This document shows, in pieces, positions 7,833 to 18,100 of a stretch of 64,000 nucleotides of DNA. The notes under the pieces were generated by a model, which ran no database searches, was not told the origin of the DNA, and saw only the letters and a list, made by a program, of their open reading frames with translations. Position 1 is the stretch's first letter, and the number at the start of each line of letters is the position of its first letter. This stretch comes from Oscillibacter hominis (GTDB lineage: Bacteria > Bacillota > Clostridia > Oscillospirales > Oscillospiraceae), in contig NZ_CP060490.1 in assembly GCF_014334055.1 (NCBI RefSeq), positions 2,728,001 through 2,792,000 of the forward strand, written 5' to 3'. The translations under genes were made by a program, and so were the position numbers.

Positions 7833-10571
7833 TTACTTTACTTGCGCCGCCAGATCGTCAAAGGCTGCGGCCGCGGCGGCGCGGGTGACGCGGTCGGGAA
7901 GGGTGAGCTGCTCCGCCCAAGCCTCCGCCTTGGAGTGAGGCCACCCCTGAAAGACGGCCCAGCGGAGGAGGAGGTCTTTCAGCTCCCGGGCGCTGATGGG
8001 CCGCTCCCCGTGGAAGCAGCCGTCACCGTAGCCCAGGGCGATGCGCTCTTCGGCGGCCCAGTCCAGGGCGCCGGAATACCAGTCGGCGCCGTCGGGGAAG
8101 GCGGACGCGGCGGTGGCTTCGGGACTCCCCGCCATGCGCCAGAGCACGGTCACGGCCTGGGCGCGGGTCAGTTCCTCCCCGGGGGAGAAGGTCTTTTCCC
8201 CCGTGCCGGTCATATAGCCGGCCTCGGCCATGGCCTCAATGGCCCTAACGTAGACGGAGTCCGCCTCCACGTCCTCAAACCGGACGGTGCCGGGCGCTGT
8301 TGTACCGCCTCCGCTCCATTGCTCAGAGCCGGTTTCCCTGGAATAGTCGTCGGTGTAGTAAAAGACCACCTGGTCCCCACTGCGGAGGGTGTGGTTTCTG
8401 CATCCCGTGGTGGGGGATGAGCCGTTGACCAGGTACTGCCAGCCCGAGAGGGCCCCGTTGTCCAATTCGGAAAGGGTGGTGCCGTCCGTGTTGGTGACGG
8501 AGGAAATGTAGCTGAGGGAGGGCTCCACATAGGTGAGGCCAGCGTCCGTGAGGGCCTGGTCAAAGGCGGCAAAGGCGGAGCTGCCGGCGGGCAGCGACAC
8601 CTCCCGCTTTGAGAGCCAGACCCGGCCCGCACCCTTGTCATGTTTGTAGATGTGGGTGGTTCCGCCGCCGTGGAGGCTGTCGCCCACCAGGGTGAAGGAC
8701 ACGGTGATGGTCCCGCTGCCGCCGCCGGATGCATGGACCAGGGACACGTTGACCCGGAGCGTTTTGTGCTGCTGGGCTTCCTGGGAGGAGACGGTCAGCG
8801 TGCCGGACTTTGCGGCGTACCCGCCGGCGCTGACAGAGTAGCTGTAGCTGCCCTCGTCCAGAATGTAGCGGCCGGGGGAAAGAGGCTCCACCGGCACGCC
8901 GGCAAGGGTGAGGGAGACCTCCGCGCCCGCGGGGGTGGTGGAGAAGACCACCGGGCAGCCGGAGACGCTGGATGCGTAGCCCGGCTCTGATGCAAAGGCG
9001 GTAAAGTCATAGACGTTGCAGGGGTTCTCCCCCTTCAAAAACCGGGCGGCGGCGGTCAGGGCCCGGAAGCACTGCTCGGTGGAGAAGTCATCTGCCTCGG
9101 CGCCGGGCGTGAGGCTGAAGCCGTCCTCCTTGGCGCAGGAGAGCAGGGCGGTGTAAGGGCTGCCTCCTTCCGTGGTAAAGCGCTCGTCGGCGGTGGGATC
9201 CACCCCGGCGGCGCACAGGCCGGTCACCACCATGGCGTCGGTGCAGCTATTGCCGTAGCTGCCGAACCGATCCTGGAGCGAGTCCTCTGCCAGAGCGTCC
9301 AGGATGCCGTCGCGCAGAGCGGAGCATCGGCCGCGGATGCCGTAGGGATCGGATGCACCGCCGGCGCAGAGGGACACGGCCGCCAGCACGGCCCCGGCGG
9401 TGTCGGGGCTGGGATAGGTGATGCCTTCCCAGCTGTAGGAGAAGAGGAAATCGTCCCCGGCTGCCGCCTCCATCTGGGAGAGGACGCCGCTCATCTTTTC
9501 CGATGTGGCCTTGCCGGACTGCTCCAGGGCCAGCAGCACATAGGGGGCGCTGTAGCAGCTGTTGGTGGTGGAGCCCATCAGGGCGTCGGTGACGCTGAGG
9601 ACCGTCCCGTCGGCGGAGATCAGGGTGTCCGGGTCCACTCCGAGGGCCCGCAGGTCCAAAAACGATTTGGCCAGCGCGGCGTCATCCGGAACCTGGGCGG
9701 AAGCGGCGGCAACAGCGTCGTCAATGACGGCCTGGGCATCTGCGGAAAAAGCGGTGGTTCCGGCATAGAGGCCGTAGGAGGCCAGGTCAACCGCCGTCCA
9801 GGGCGCGGAGCGCCCGTCATAGCCCTGCGCCAGACCGGAGAGAAGCTCCGCCTGGGGGCGGATGGAGACATTGACGTTGTAGTAGACCGTGTCGGGATAC
9901 GCTCCCACGCCCACCGTGATCACTCCTCCGTTGGAAAGGGGGATGCGGCTGGGAGCGGAGAGGTCGTAGTCTGCGTAGTTGACCTGGACGCTCTGGCCCG
10001 CGCCGCCGGGCACGCCGGTCAGCAGCACGTATGGCACGCCCTCAGCCACGCTCAGTGTCAGAAGGCTTCCTCCGGCGGCGGGGACCGAGGCCAGCTCTCC
10101 AGCGGAAAAGGCCAGGCCCCCGGCGCTTTCCCCGCCGGAGCCGGACACGGCGCCGGGGATGGTGAAGTCCGTGGAGTAGTAGAGCAGGATGTCCTCCCCG
10201 CCGGACAGGACGACTGAGGAGATGCCGGCGGAAGGGATTACGCCGTCCACGGCGAACATCCAGCCGTGATAGGAGGAGTAGTCCCCGGAGGAATACTCAG
10301 TAAGGCCGTTGATGGAGCTGATGTATACGGAGCCGCCGGAGTCAGTGGCCGAGTAGGGGACGTGGTTTTCCTCCAGGGCGGCCTTCACCGCGTCCCAGGC
10401 GGACATGTCCTGGGTATAGGCGGCCTCAAAGGGCCCGAGGGGAAATTCGCCCCCTTGTGTTGCACTGGCGACGCGCACCGTGACGCCGCCCCCCTCCGCG
10501 GCCCACGCGGGGGGGATGAGGGTGCAGGCCATGGCAATGGCCAGCAGCAGTGACAGGATGGATCGTTTCAT
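7833..10571 (-). CDS. Large SLH-anchored transcobalamin-like surface protein
   Basis: The 912-aa first gene of the operon has, in order: signal peptide 1-25; DUF4430 about 28-140 (SAWDAVKAALEEN, YHGWMFAVDG, GEDILLYYSTD); a beta-rich linker to 240; an alpha/alpha barrel about 245-520 of the prenyltransferase-like superfamily; a PEGA domain about 538-600; a second DUF4430 about 620-742 (GALSGWQYLVNG, SGDQVVFYYTDD); and two SLH repeats about 763-912. Barrel followed by DUF4430 is the domain pairing of animal transcobalamin. The ATG at 10571 follows AAAGGAG; the longer frame upstream runs through the riboswitch and is not coding. Export plus SLH predicts a wall-bound corrinoid-binding protein, but binding is inferred from domains and the riboswitch. 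Confidence 0.85.
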   Translation of the reverse strand: MKRSILSLLLAIAMACTLIPPAWAAEGGGVTVRVASATQGGEFPLGPFEAAYTQDMSAWDAVKAALEENHVPYSATDSGGSVYISSINGLTEYSSGDYSSYHGWMFAVDGVIPSAGISSVVLSGGEDILLYYSTDFTIPGAVSGSGGESAGGLAFSAGELASVPAAGGSLLTLSVAEGVPYVLLTGVPGGAGQSVQVNYADYDLSAPSRIPLSNGGVITVGVGAYPDTVYYNVNVSIRPQAELLSGLAQGYDGRSAPWTAVDLASYGLYAGTTAFSADAQAVIDDAVAAASAQVPDDAALAKSFLDLRALGVDPDTLISADGTVLSVTDALMGSTTNSCYSAPYVLLALEQSGKATSEKMSGVLSQMEAAAGDDFLFSYSWEGITYPSPDTAGAVLAAVSLCAGGASDPYGIRGRCSALRDGILDALAEDSLQDRFGSYGNSCTDAMVVTGLCAAGVDPTADERFTTEGGSPYTALLSCAKEDGFSLTPGAEADDFSTEQCFRALTAAARFLKGENPCNVYDFTAFASEPGYASSVSGCPVVFSTTPAGAEVSLTLAGVPVEPLSPGRYILDEGSYSYSVSAGGYAAKSGTLTVSSQEAQQHKTLRVNVSLVHASGGGSGTITVSFTLVGDSLHGGGTTHIYKHDKGAGRVWLSKREVSLPAGSSAFAAFDQALTDAGLTYVEPSLSYISSVTNTDGTTLSELDNGALSGWQYLVNGSSPTTGCRNHTLRSGDQVVFYYTDDYSRETGSEQWSGGGTTAPGTVRFEDVEADSVYVRAIEAMAEAGYMTGTGEKTFSPGEELTRAQAVTVLWRMAGSPEATAASAFPDGADWYSGALDWAAEERIALGYGDGCFHGERPISARELKDLLLRWAVFQGWPHSKAEAWAEQLTLPDRVTRAAAAAAFDDLAAQVK

Positions 10572-10605
10572 TTGGCTTCTCCTTTCTTCTGGGAAAGGAC
10601 AGCAA

Positions 10606-10684
10606 AGCCGTGGCAGCCAAAATGGTTGCCACGGCCGTTTTCCCATGCCAACAAAGCCTGCGGGCCATTGGCCGGCAAGCCTGT
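10606..10684 (-). promoter_or_regulatory. Expression-platform hairpins of the cobalamin riboswitch
   Basis: Between the aptamer and the first gene, the minus strand holds two stable inverted repeats. One is AGGCTTGCCGGCC...GGCC.GCAGGCT (about 10655-10684). The other is GCCGTGGCA...TGCCACGGC (about 10607-10636), followed by a short T-rich stretch. Their placement suits a termination or ribosome-access switch; which one is used cannot be decided by eye. Confidence 0.5.
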
Positions 10685-10694
10685 TCTCCTCCCT

Positions 10695-10880
10695 TGTAGG
10701 TCTTCTGACTCGCGCGTTTGAAAGTGACCTTTCACAGCCGTGCCCTGCCTTCCCAGGCCCAGGGGCCCAGTGACCGGCTTTCGCCGACGGACACGGCTTC
10801 GGCGCATACAGCGGCGGTACCGTCCGGGGTTCCCACCCGGTTCCCTTGTCCACCCCCGGCGGTTCCTCGCCGCCGGGGTC
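10695..10880 (-). ncRNA. Cobalamin (B12) riboswitch
   Basis: Read on the minus strand, the segment contains the conserved B12-box elements in order: GGGAACCGGGTGGGAA, a GCCGCTGTAT block, GCCGGTCACTGG, TGGGAAGGC, and the 3' GAGTCAGAAGACCTAC. These match the Cobalamin/AdoCbl riboswitch core (GGTGGGAATCC, CCGCNACTGT, GCCACTG, GGGAAGG, AGTCAGGAGACCTGCC). It sits between a sigma-A promoter and the first gene of the transcobalamin-like/ECF operon, so the five genes should be shut down when intracellular cobalamin is plentiful. Confidence 0.93.
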
Positions 10881-10904
10881 ACAAAGAAGTGTTGAATTGC
10901 TCCA

Positions 10905-10933
10905 AGGATACCATGTTTTATCAATTCTGTAAA
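10905..10933 (-). promoter_or_regulatory. Sigma-A promoter of the B12 operon
   Basis: On the minus strand: TTTACA (10933-10928), a 17-base spacer and TATCCT (10910-10905). Transcription would start near 10898, just before the riboswitch. Confidence 0.6.
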
Positions 10934-10988
10934 GCGGTTTGCCGCCTGGATAGTCCAAACGAAAAAAAGGGTCAAATTTGTAGAAAGA

Positions 10989-11017
10989 TTGCGTGTTTTG
11001 TCCGGGTGTGTTACAAT
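10989..11017 (+). promoter_or_regulatory. Sigma-A promoter of the phosphorelay operon
   Basis: TTGCGT (10989-10994), a 17-base spacer and TACAAT (11012-11017). It is divergent from the B12 operon promoter and about 130 bases from the first kinase gene. Confidence 0.55.
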
Positions 11018-11147
11018 AATTTTTATAAAATGCCCGTTTTTACGCAGGCGGACCTCAGAGGCCGCCCGACGCTGTGCGTCAATCTCCATACCGGGGCAGA
11101 TATTGGTGAATGAGTGCCGCGCAGAGGCTGGGCCCCGATGAAAGGCG

Positions 11148-14100
11148 ATGCAGACCATGGAAAAAATAGAGTGGAACAAAAGTCAAATAAGCGCAGAGCA
11201 GACCTTGCAATCCTTTTGCCGCAGCTGGTTTGAGCGGCGCAGCACAGAGGAGACCATCGCCTTCTTTTCACCGGACGTGTGCTTTGTGGGCACAGGAGAG
11301 AATGAGACCGCCCGGGGGATCGGCCAGATGGCCGAGTATGTCCGGCAGGACATTGAGGAGATTCCGGAGCCCTTTTCCTGTGAACTCCAGGTGATTCAGG
11401 ACTTGCTCCTGACCGACGGCCTACAGACCGTCTCCACGGCGATGTCTTTGAAAAATACGATCTACACCTGGCATCTGCGGGGGTTTTTTACCCTGCGCAG
11501 GGAGGCCGCGGGAAACTGGCAGATCTGCGAACTCCACTTTTCGGAGCCGGGCAGCAGCCAGCGCCCTGGTGAGCACTATCCCCAGACGATTGTAATCGAG
11601 CGCATCGCCCAGCAGCGTCAACAGCTTCTAAGCGACTCCCTCTCCGGCGGCATGATGGGCGGCTACATGGGGGAGGGCTTCCCCTTTTATTTTGTCAACC
11701 GGCGTATGCTGGACTACCTGGGTTATGAAACGGAGGAGGACTTTGTCTCCGATATCGGCGGCCTGATCTCCAACTGCATGCATCCGGAAGACCGGGATAG
11801 GGTGGACGCTTCAGTGGTGGAGCAGCTGCAGCGGGGAGAGGAATATGTGGTCGAGTACCGGATGCGGAAAAAGGACGGCTCCTACATCTGGGTCCACGAC
11901 CAGGGGCGGCAGGTCCGGACCGAGGACGGCCGCAGTGCCGTTGTGTCCGTGTGCATCGACATCACGGCCCAAAAGCAGGCCCAGGAAGAGGTGCTGCGGC
12001 TTTACAACAACATCCCCGGCGCCGTGTTCCGCTGCCGCTTTGACGAGGACTTCTCCATCATCGACGCCAACGACGGCCTCTTTGAATTCGTGGGCTACAG
12101 CCGGGAGGAGTTTGCGGCCATGGGAAACCGCATGTCCGCCGTGATCTATCCGGAGGATCTGGCGGGGATGGCGGACAAGCTCAACGCCCAGCTGAGCTGC
12201 GGCAGCACCATCCACAATGAAAACCGCCTGGTGTGCAAGGACGGCACGGTGAGGTGGATCTCCATCAACGCCCAGCTGTTCCTTGAGGAGGGGGAGCCGT
12301 ATTTTTATTGTGTCTTTGTGGACATCACCGAGGAGAAAATCCTTCGGGAACGGATGCGGGAGCTCTATGAGAGCGAGTGGTCCTACTTTGCCCGCATGGC
12401 CTCTTCCGAGGGGTCTATTCAGGGCACCATCAACGTCACCCGCAACCGGATGGAAAATTACCTATCCACGGCGGATGTGGCTGTGGCCCGGATTGGGGAC
12501 TCCTATGACCGGACCATTGCCAGTTTGTCAGACTCTGCGGTGGACCCGGACCGGGGAGCGGAGATCCGCCAGGCGCTGAAGCGGGAGAAGGTGCTTTTGG
12601 ACTATACCTCCGGAAAGACGGAATACCACTTTGACTTCCTCCGCCGCCGCAACAACGGCACCATGTTCTGGGGCAGCACAAAGATGCGCACCTATCTCAA
12701 CCCCGAGACCCGGGACGTGCTGCTTTTTTTCTACACTCAGGATGTGACGGAGCAGAAGATTCAAAAGCAGCTTTTGAACCAGCTGACGGAACTGGACTAC
12801 GACGTCATTACGGACATCGACATTCCCCGGGACTCCCACTGCGTGGTTTCCGTGGACAGTGGCCGCGTCGACACCATCCCCCGCCAGGGCCATTTCCAGG
12901 AGGAAATCCGAAGGGTCGCAGACCGGTTCATGGATGAGGAGGCCAAGGGGGAATACCTGGGCAAGCTGGACTACAAATACATACAAAAGACACTGGAACA
13001 CCAGAGCGCCTATTCGTTCCTGGTGGAGATGAAGGATGAACGGGGCGAACTGCGGGTCAAGCGGGTCAAGGTCTTTTATATCAACAAGGAGCTGGGCCGG
13101 GTCTGCGCGGTCCGCTCCGACGTGACGGATGTGGTGCGGCAGGAGCAGCGGCAGAAGGAGGAACTGGCCGCCGCCCTGGTGGCAGCGGAGCAGGCCAACG
13201 CCGCCAAGACGGATTTCCTCTCCCGCATGAGCCACGAAATCCGTACGCCCATGAACGCCATCATCGGCATGAGCACCATCGCGGCCCAGTCCATCGGGGA
13301 CGACGACCAGGTGGCTGACTGCATCTCCAAAATCAGTATCTCCTCCCGCTTTCTCCTGTCCCTCATCAACGATATCCTGGATATGAGCCGGATCGAGAGC
13401 GGAAAGATGCTGCTGAAAAATGAAAAGATCCCCATGGAGGAGTTTTTAGGCGGGGTCAACGCCATCTGCTACAGCCAGGCGGCGGCCAAGGGCGTGGACT
13501 ACGAGTGCGTCCTGGACCCTGTGTTAGAGGATTACTACATGGGGGATTCCATGAAGCTCCAGCAGGTGCTGGTCAATATCCTGGGCAATGCGGTGAAGTT
13601 TACAGCCGGGGGCGGGAAGGTCACCTTCTCGGCCGCCCAGCGGGGGAGAACCCAAAACAGTGCCGAGCTGCGCTTTGTGATCAACGACACGGGCGCGGGC
13701 ATGTGCGAGGAGTTCCTGCCTCATATTTTCGAGCCATTCTCCCAGGAGTCCACGGGCACTACCGCGCTGTACGGCGGCACTGGCCTGGGCCTTGCCATCT
13801 CCAAAAGCATTGTGGACATGATGGACGGAAAGATTGCGGTTCGCTCCACCAAAGGCGTGGGCACTGAGTTCACGGTGGATGTGAAGCTTGGCATCCCGGA
13901 GGATCCTCCACAATGCCGCAAAAAGAAACAGGCCTATCATTTTTCGCACCTGAAGACCCTGGTGGTGGACGATGACGTGACCGTCTGTGAAAGTGCTGTG
14001 GCCCTCCTCCGCCAGATGGGGGTCAAGGCCGATTGGGTGGATAGCGGACGCAAGGCGGTAGAGCGGGTGAGTGCCCTCTGGGACCAGGGAGAGCATTATG

Positions 14101-14756
14101 ACATGGTTCTTGTTGACTGGAAAATGCCGGAGATGGACGGGATTGAAACGGCCCGGCGCATCCGTGCCGTGGTGGGCCCGGAGACCACCAACATCATTCT
14201 GGCCGCCTACGACTGGATATCCATTGAACACGAGGCGAAACTGGCGGGGGTCAATTTTCTGATGAGCAAGCCCGTGTTCAAATCCTCCATCGTCTCCGCC
14301 TTCGCCAAGGCGTTGGGCGAGAAGGAGAAACGGGCCCGCCGGGAGGAGACGGACTTCGACTTCACGGGAAAGCGGGTCCTGCTGGCCGAGGACAATGCCC
14401 TCAATACGGAGGTGGCGGTGCTGCTGCTGAAGAGCAAGGGCTTTACGGTGGATACGGCGGAGAACGGGCAGCGGGCGCTGGAGCTGTTCAGCAGATCGCC
14501 GGAGGGGTATTACGACGCGGTGCTGATGGATATCCGGATGCCGCTGATGGATGGGCTGACGGCCGCGTCCAGCATCCGGCGCTTGAGCAATGCCGATGCC
14601 AAAACCGTCCCTATCCTTGCAATGACCGCCAACGCCTTTGACGACGACATCGAAAAGAGCAAGGCCGCAGGGATGAATGCACATCTGGCGAAGCCCATCG
14701 ACCCGGCCCGGCTCTATCAGACGCTTTACGATTTTATTTTTGGAAAGGGGGAGTAA
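11148..14756 (+). CDS. PAS hybrid histidine kinase with SnoaL-like N-terminus and two receivers
   Basis: A soluble 1202-aa kinase with no membrane segment. Residues about 10-135 resemble a SnoaL/NTF2-like ligand-binding fold. Two clear PAS domains (about 165-265 and 285-395) and two degenerate sensory modules (to about 675) follow. HisKA has SHEIRTPMNAIIG with phospho-acceptor His696. HATPase_c spans about 800-920 with NDTGAGM and GGTGLGLAIS. Receiver 1 is about 938-1060 (Asp990 in LVDWKMP), and receiver 2 about 1073-1195 (Asp1128 in LMDIRMP). With the following Hpt gene it can run a His-Asp-His-Asp relay. No DNA-binding output domain is present here. The signal is unknown and probably cytoplasmic. 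Confidence 0.9.
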   Translation: MQTMEKIEWNKSQISAEQTLQSFCRSWFERRSTEETIAFFSPDVCFVGTGENETARGIGQMAEYVRQDIEEIPEPFSCELQVIQDLLLTDGLQTVSTAMSLKNTIYTWHLRGFFTLRREAAGNWQICELHFSEPGSSQRPGEHYPQTIVIERIAQQRQQLLSDSLSGGMMGGYMGEGFPFYFVNRRMLDYLGYETEEDFVSDIGGLISNCMHPEDRDRVDASVVEQLQRGEEYVVEYRMRKKDGSYIWVHDQGRQVRTEDGRSAVVSVCIDITAQKQAQEEVLRLYNNIPGAVFRCRFDEDFSIIDANDGLFEFVGYSREEFAAMGNRMSAVIYPEDLAGMADKLNAQLSCGSTIHNENRLVCKDGTVRWISINAQLFLEEGEPYFYCVFVDITEEKILRERMRELYESEWSYFARMASSEGSIQGTINVTRNRMENYLSTADVAVARIGDSYDRTIASLSDSAVDPDRGAEIRQALKREKVLLDYTSGKTEYHFDFLRRRNNGTMFWGSTKMRTYLNPETRDVLLFFYTQDVTEQKIQKQLLNQLTELDYDVITDIDIPRDSHCVVSVDSGRVDTIPRQGHFQEEIRRVADRFMDEEAKGEYLGKLDYKYIQKTLEHQSAYSFLVEMKDERGELRVKRVKVFYINKELGRVCAVRSDVTDVVRQEQRQKEELAAALVAAEQANAAKTDFLSRMSHEIRTPMNAIIGMSTIAAQSIGDDDQVADCISKISISSRFLLSLINDILDMSRIESGKMLLKNEKIPMEEFLGGVNAICYSQAAAKGVDYECVLDPVLEDYYMGDSMKLQQVLVNILGNAVKFTAGGGKVTFSAAQRGRTQNSAELRFVINDTGAGMCEEFLPHIFEPFSQESTGTTALYGGTGLGLAISKSIVDMMDGKIAVRSTKGVGTEFTVDVKLGIPEDPPQCRKKKQAYHFSHLKTLVVDDDVTVCESAVALLRQMGVKADWVDSGRKAVERVSALWDQGEHYDMVLVDWKMPEMDGIETARRIRAVVGPETTNIILAAYDWISIEHEAKLAGVNFLMSKPVFKSSIVSAFAKALGEKEKRARREETDFDFTGKRVLLAEDNALNTEVAVLLLKSKGFTVDTAENGQRALELFSRSPEGYYDAVLMDIRMPLMDGLTAASSIRRLSNADAKTVPILAMTANAFDDDIEKSKAAGMNAHLAKPIDPARLYQTLYDFIFGKGE

Positions 14757-14759
14757 ACG

Positions 14760-15122
14760 ATGCGGAGTTTTCAGGAGGTATTTGAGGGCTATGGCGCGGA
14801 CTATCAGACGACCATGAGCCGTTTTTTGGGAAATGAGGAGATGTATCTGAGGTTTTTGAACATGCTCTTCCAGGATGACAACCTGCAAAAGCTGGGCGAG
14901 GCCATAGAGCACGGCGACCTGACCGCCGCCTTTGAGGCCGCCCATACCCTCAAGGGCGTCACGGGCAACCTGGGCCTGACGCCGCTCTATAAGGAGGTGT
15001 GCGCCATTGTGGAGCCGCTGCGGAACCGGGAAGAGAGGGACTATTCGCAGGCATATCAGCGCGTTCAGGAGGAATTCGGGCGGGCGGACGCCTTTTTGGA
15101 ACAGCTGAAAGGGGGCAGATAG
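14760..15122 (+). CDS. Hpt domain phosphotransfer protein
   Basis: The 120-aa single-domain protein has the Hpt motif AAHTLKGVTGNLG, placing the phosphorylated histidine at residue 62. Helical length and composition fit a four-helix Hpt bundle. It begins 4 bases after the first hybrid kinase and ends 1 base before the second, so it is translated with both. It is the obvious shuttle between their receiver domains. Confidence 0.92.
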   Translation: MRSFQEVFEGYGADYQTTMSRFLGNEEMYLRFLNMLFQDDNLQKLGEAIEHGDLTAAFEAAHTLKGVTGNLGLTPLYKEVCAIVEPLRNREERDYSQAYQRVQEEFGRADAFLEQLKGGR

Positions 15123-15123
15123 C

Positions 15124-18100
15124 ATGGCGGAGGCCTGCTTTGCGCTCTCCGTCCACCAGATGACGGCCGTACTGGACAATGCGCCGGTGGCCATTACAGT
15201 CAGTACGGCGGACACCAAGGAACTGCTCTATATGAACAGGGCGGCCAGGGAGGTCCTCCTGCGCTCGCCCTATCGCCCGGGGCTCACCTGCTATCAGGCC
15301 ATGGGGTTTGAAGAGCCCTGCCCGTTTTGCCACGCCGGACAGATGAGCCGCACGGAACTCTCCGTCCGGAATTTCCACTTCCCGCTGAACGGACGCACCT
15401 ATCAGCTCAGTGGGAAGATCATCGACTGGGGCGGAAGGGCGGCTCATATCGAGTACATTTCAGATGTCACCCAGGCCCAGGAGGAACAGCGCCAGTCCCT
15501 GGAATTCCAGGAAAAGATGCTGGCTATTTTCAGCAGCATCCCCTGCGGCTTGGGCGTCTACCAGTTTGACGGGGAGGAGATCACTCCGGTGACCCACAAC
15601 ACAGCCTTCTTTGAGATCACGGGATACGATCGGGAACACTCCTGCCTCACTGGCCAGAGGGCCGATGATTTGGGTATCTGCCCGGAGGACTTGAAGGAGC
15701 TGAAGCGGAAAATCCGGAATGCCTTTCAAAACGGCGGACTGGTACAGCATACCTATCGCCTCGCCAACTGCGGAGCCGAAAAATGGATCCATCTGGAGGG
15801 ATCTGTCAAAACCCGGGAAGACGGCATGAAATATCTCTATGCTGTCTACAGCGATGTCACCGGCCAGCAGCGGCTGGAAAAAGAGCTGATCGGCGCCAAT
15901 GAAAAGATGCAGGATATTGTCAATGCCATTCCCGGCGGCGTGGCCATCTACAAGGTATCGGACATCTTTGAAACCATCTATTTTTCAGATGGCGTGCCGG
16001 AGCTCTCCGGATACACGGTGGAAGAGTACCGGGAGCTTGTCCGGCGGGATGCGGCGGAGATGACCTACCGGGAGGATACGGAGATGGTGGTCTCCAGGGC
16101 CAAGGAGGTCATCCGGACCCACCAGATTGCCAGGTTTGAATTCCGCAAACAGCACCGGGACGGCCATATCGTGTGGGTTCGGGCCCAGGTTAAGTGGATC
16201 GGCGAAGAGGACGGGTGCCCCCTGCTCCATTGTGTCTTCCACAACATCTCCGACCTCAAGGAGGCACAGCTGGAGATGAAGCATCTGGTCAACTCCATTC
16301 CCGGCGGCATTGCCAGCTGCCGGGTGGAGAAGGGCCGCATTGTCCCCACATTTTTCTCAGACGGAGTGCCGGCCCTATCCGGCCACACCCGGGAGGAGTT
16401 TGAGGAGATGATCCGGGAGGATGCCTTCGGCGTCATCTATGAGGCGGACCGGGAGCGGGTGCTTGAGGCCGTCCGCTCCGCACTGAGAAGCGGAGCCGTG
16501 CTGGACGTTTCCTACCGGACGCGCCATAAGGACGGGCATCTGGTCTGGATCCACCTCAACGGACGGCGCATGGACCCCCTTTCCGAGGGGATGCGGCTCT
16601 ATGCGGTCTTCACCGGTATGTCGGATGAGACCCGGCTTTTTCAGAACATCGCCAATGAGGCTGCTGATGCGATCTATGTCATCAATAAAAATACCTATGA
16701 CCTTTTGTACGTCAACGAGTCCAAAAACCTGTTCAACCGGAGCGGGGACGGAGTGGGGGAGAAATGCTATGCAGCGCTTCACGGGAAAAGCGCGCCCTGC
16801 GAGTTCTGCACGCTCAAGAGCCACGCGGCGGACGGGGTGGCCCACGAAATGGCTATGGAGGGAACACAGCGGTTTTATAACACCCGGTTCCGGGAGACGG
16901 AGTGGAGCGGGATTCCAGCGTATATCAAATTTGTGCAGGACGTGACGGAGGAGATGCAGACCAGGCGGGAAAAAGAGCGCCTGGAGGAGTATTTCCAGAC
17001 GGTGGTCAAGCGTCTTCCGGGCGGTGTGGCGGTGGTCCGGTATGCAAAGGACGGCTCCATGCGGCCGGAGTTCCTCTCCGATGGGTTTGCCGCCATGATG
17101 GGGATGAACCTGGAGGAAGCCTGGACGCTGTACCGCCAGGACGCCATGGCCGGCGTGCATCCGGAGGATCGGGACCGGATCACAAATGAGATGGCTGAGT
17201 TTGTGGCCAGCGGCGAGTCACAGGGAGAGCTGACCTACCGCCTGGCCCGGGGCGACGGCAGTTATGCCTGGGTTCGGAACAACCTCTCCATGATCCAGAG
17301 CGAGGGCGGAGAGCGGCGGATCTACGCCGGCTACCACGACATCACCAGGGAGCGGGAAGAGCAGGAGCAGCTGCGCCGTAAGTATAACGATCTCATTGTG
17401 CAGCATTACCGTACTCCGGGGCCCAACGCGCTGGTTGTGGGCCACTGCGACGTGACCCAAAACAAAATACTGGAGATCATCGACTACACTCACTCTGACC
17501 TTTTGAAAACCTTTGGATCGGAGCGGGAGAGCTTTTTCACCGGCCTTTCCCAATTTATCGTGGATGCTGAGGAGCGGCGGAAGTTTTTATCTGCCTATCT
17601 CAACGAACCATCCCTGGCAGCCTATGCCCGGGGGGAGACCGAGCTGATCCAGAAGTGCTTCATCCAGCTGCCACGGGGTAAGACAGGCCGCTACGCGCAG
17701 TTTAAGATCAACCTGGTGAAGGCTCCGGACAGCGGTGACATCACCGGAATTTTGACAGTGACGGATGTTACGGAGCAAACCATTGAGGATGGGATTCTGC
17801 GCCGCCTGTCGGTGGCCAACTGTGATCTGGTGGCGGATGTGGACCTTCTGAACGACACCTACACCGTGCTCAGCGGGGAGAAAGGGAACATCTCCGGTCA
17901 CTGGAAGGGGAGCCACTCCCAGCACGTTGCCCATCTCCTTGGGCAGCAGGTGCTTCCCAAGGATCAAAAGCATACTGCGCAGATGCTGGACCAGACGTAC
18001 ATGCAGGACCGGCTTCAGCGGGAGGGGACCTATTCCTTCCCCTACTCCATCATGGGAGAGGATGGGGAGATCAGGACCAAGAACCTGACGGTTTCCGCGG

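Noticed and set aside
10572..10958. N-terminal extension of the 912-aa surface protein
   Set aside because: It would translate the cobalamin riboswitch and promoter. The signal peptide begins at 10571.
13524..15218. 564-codon minus-strand frame opposite the first kinase and Hpt
   Set aside because: It is antisense to conserved kinase domains and has no recognisable motif.
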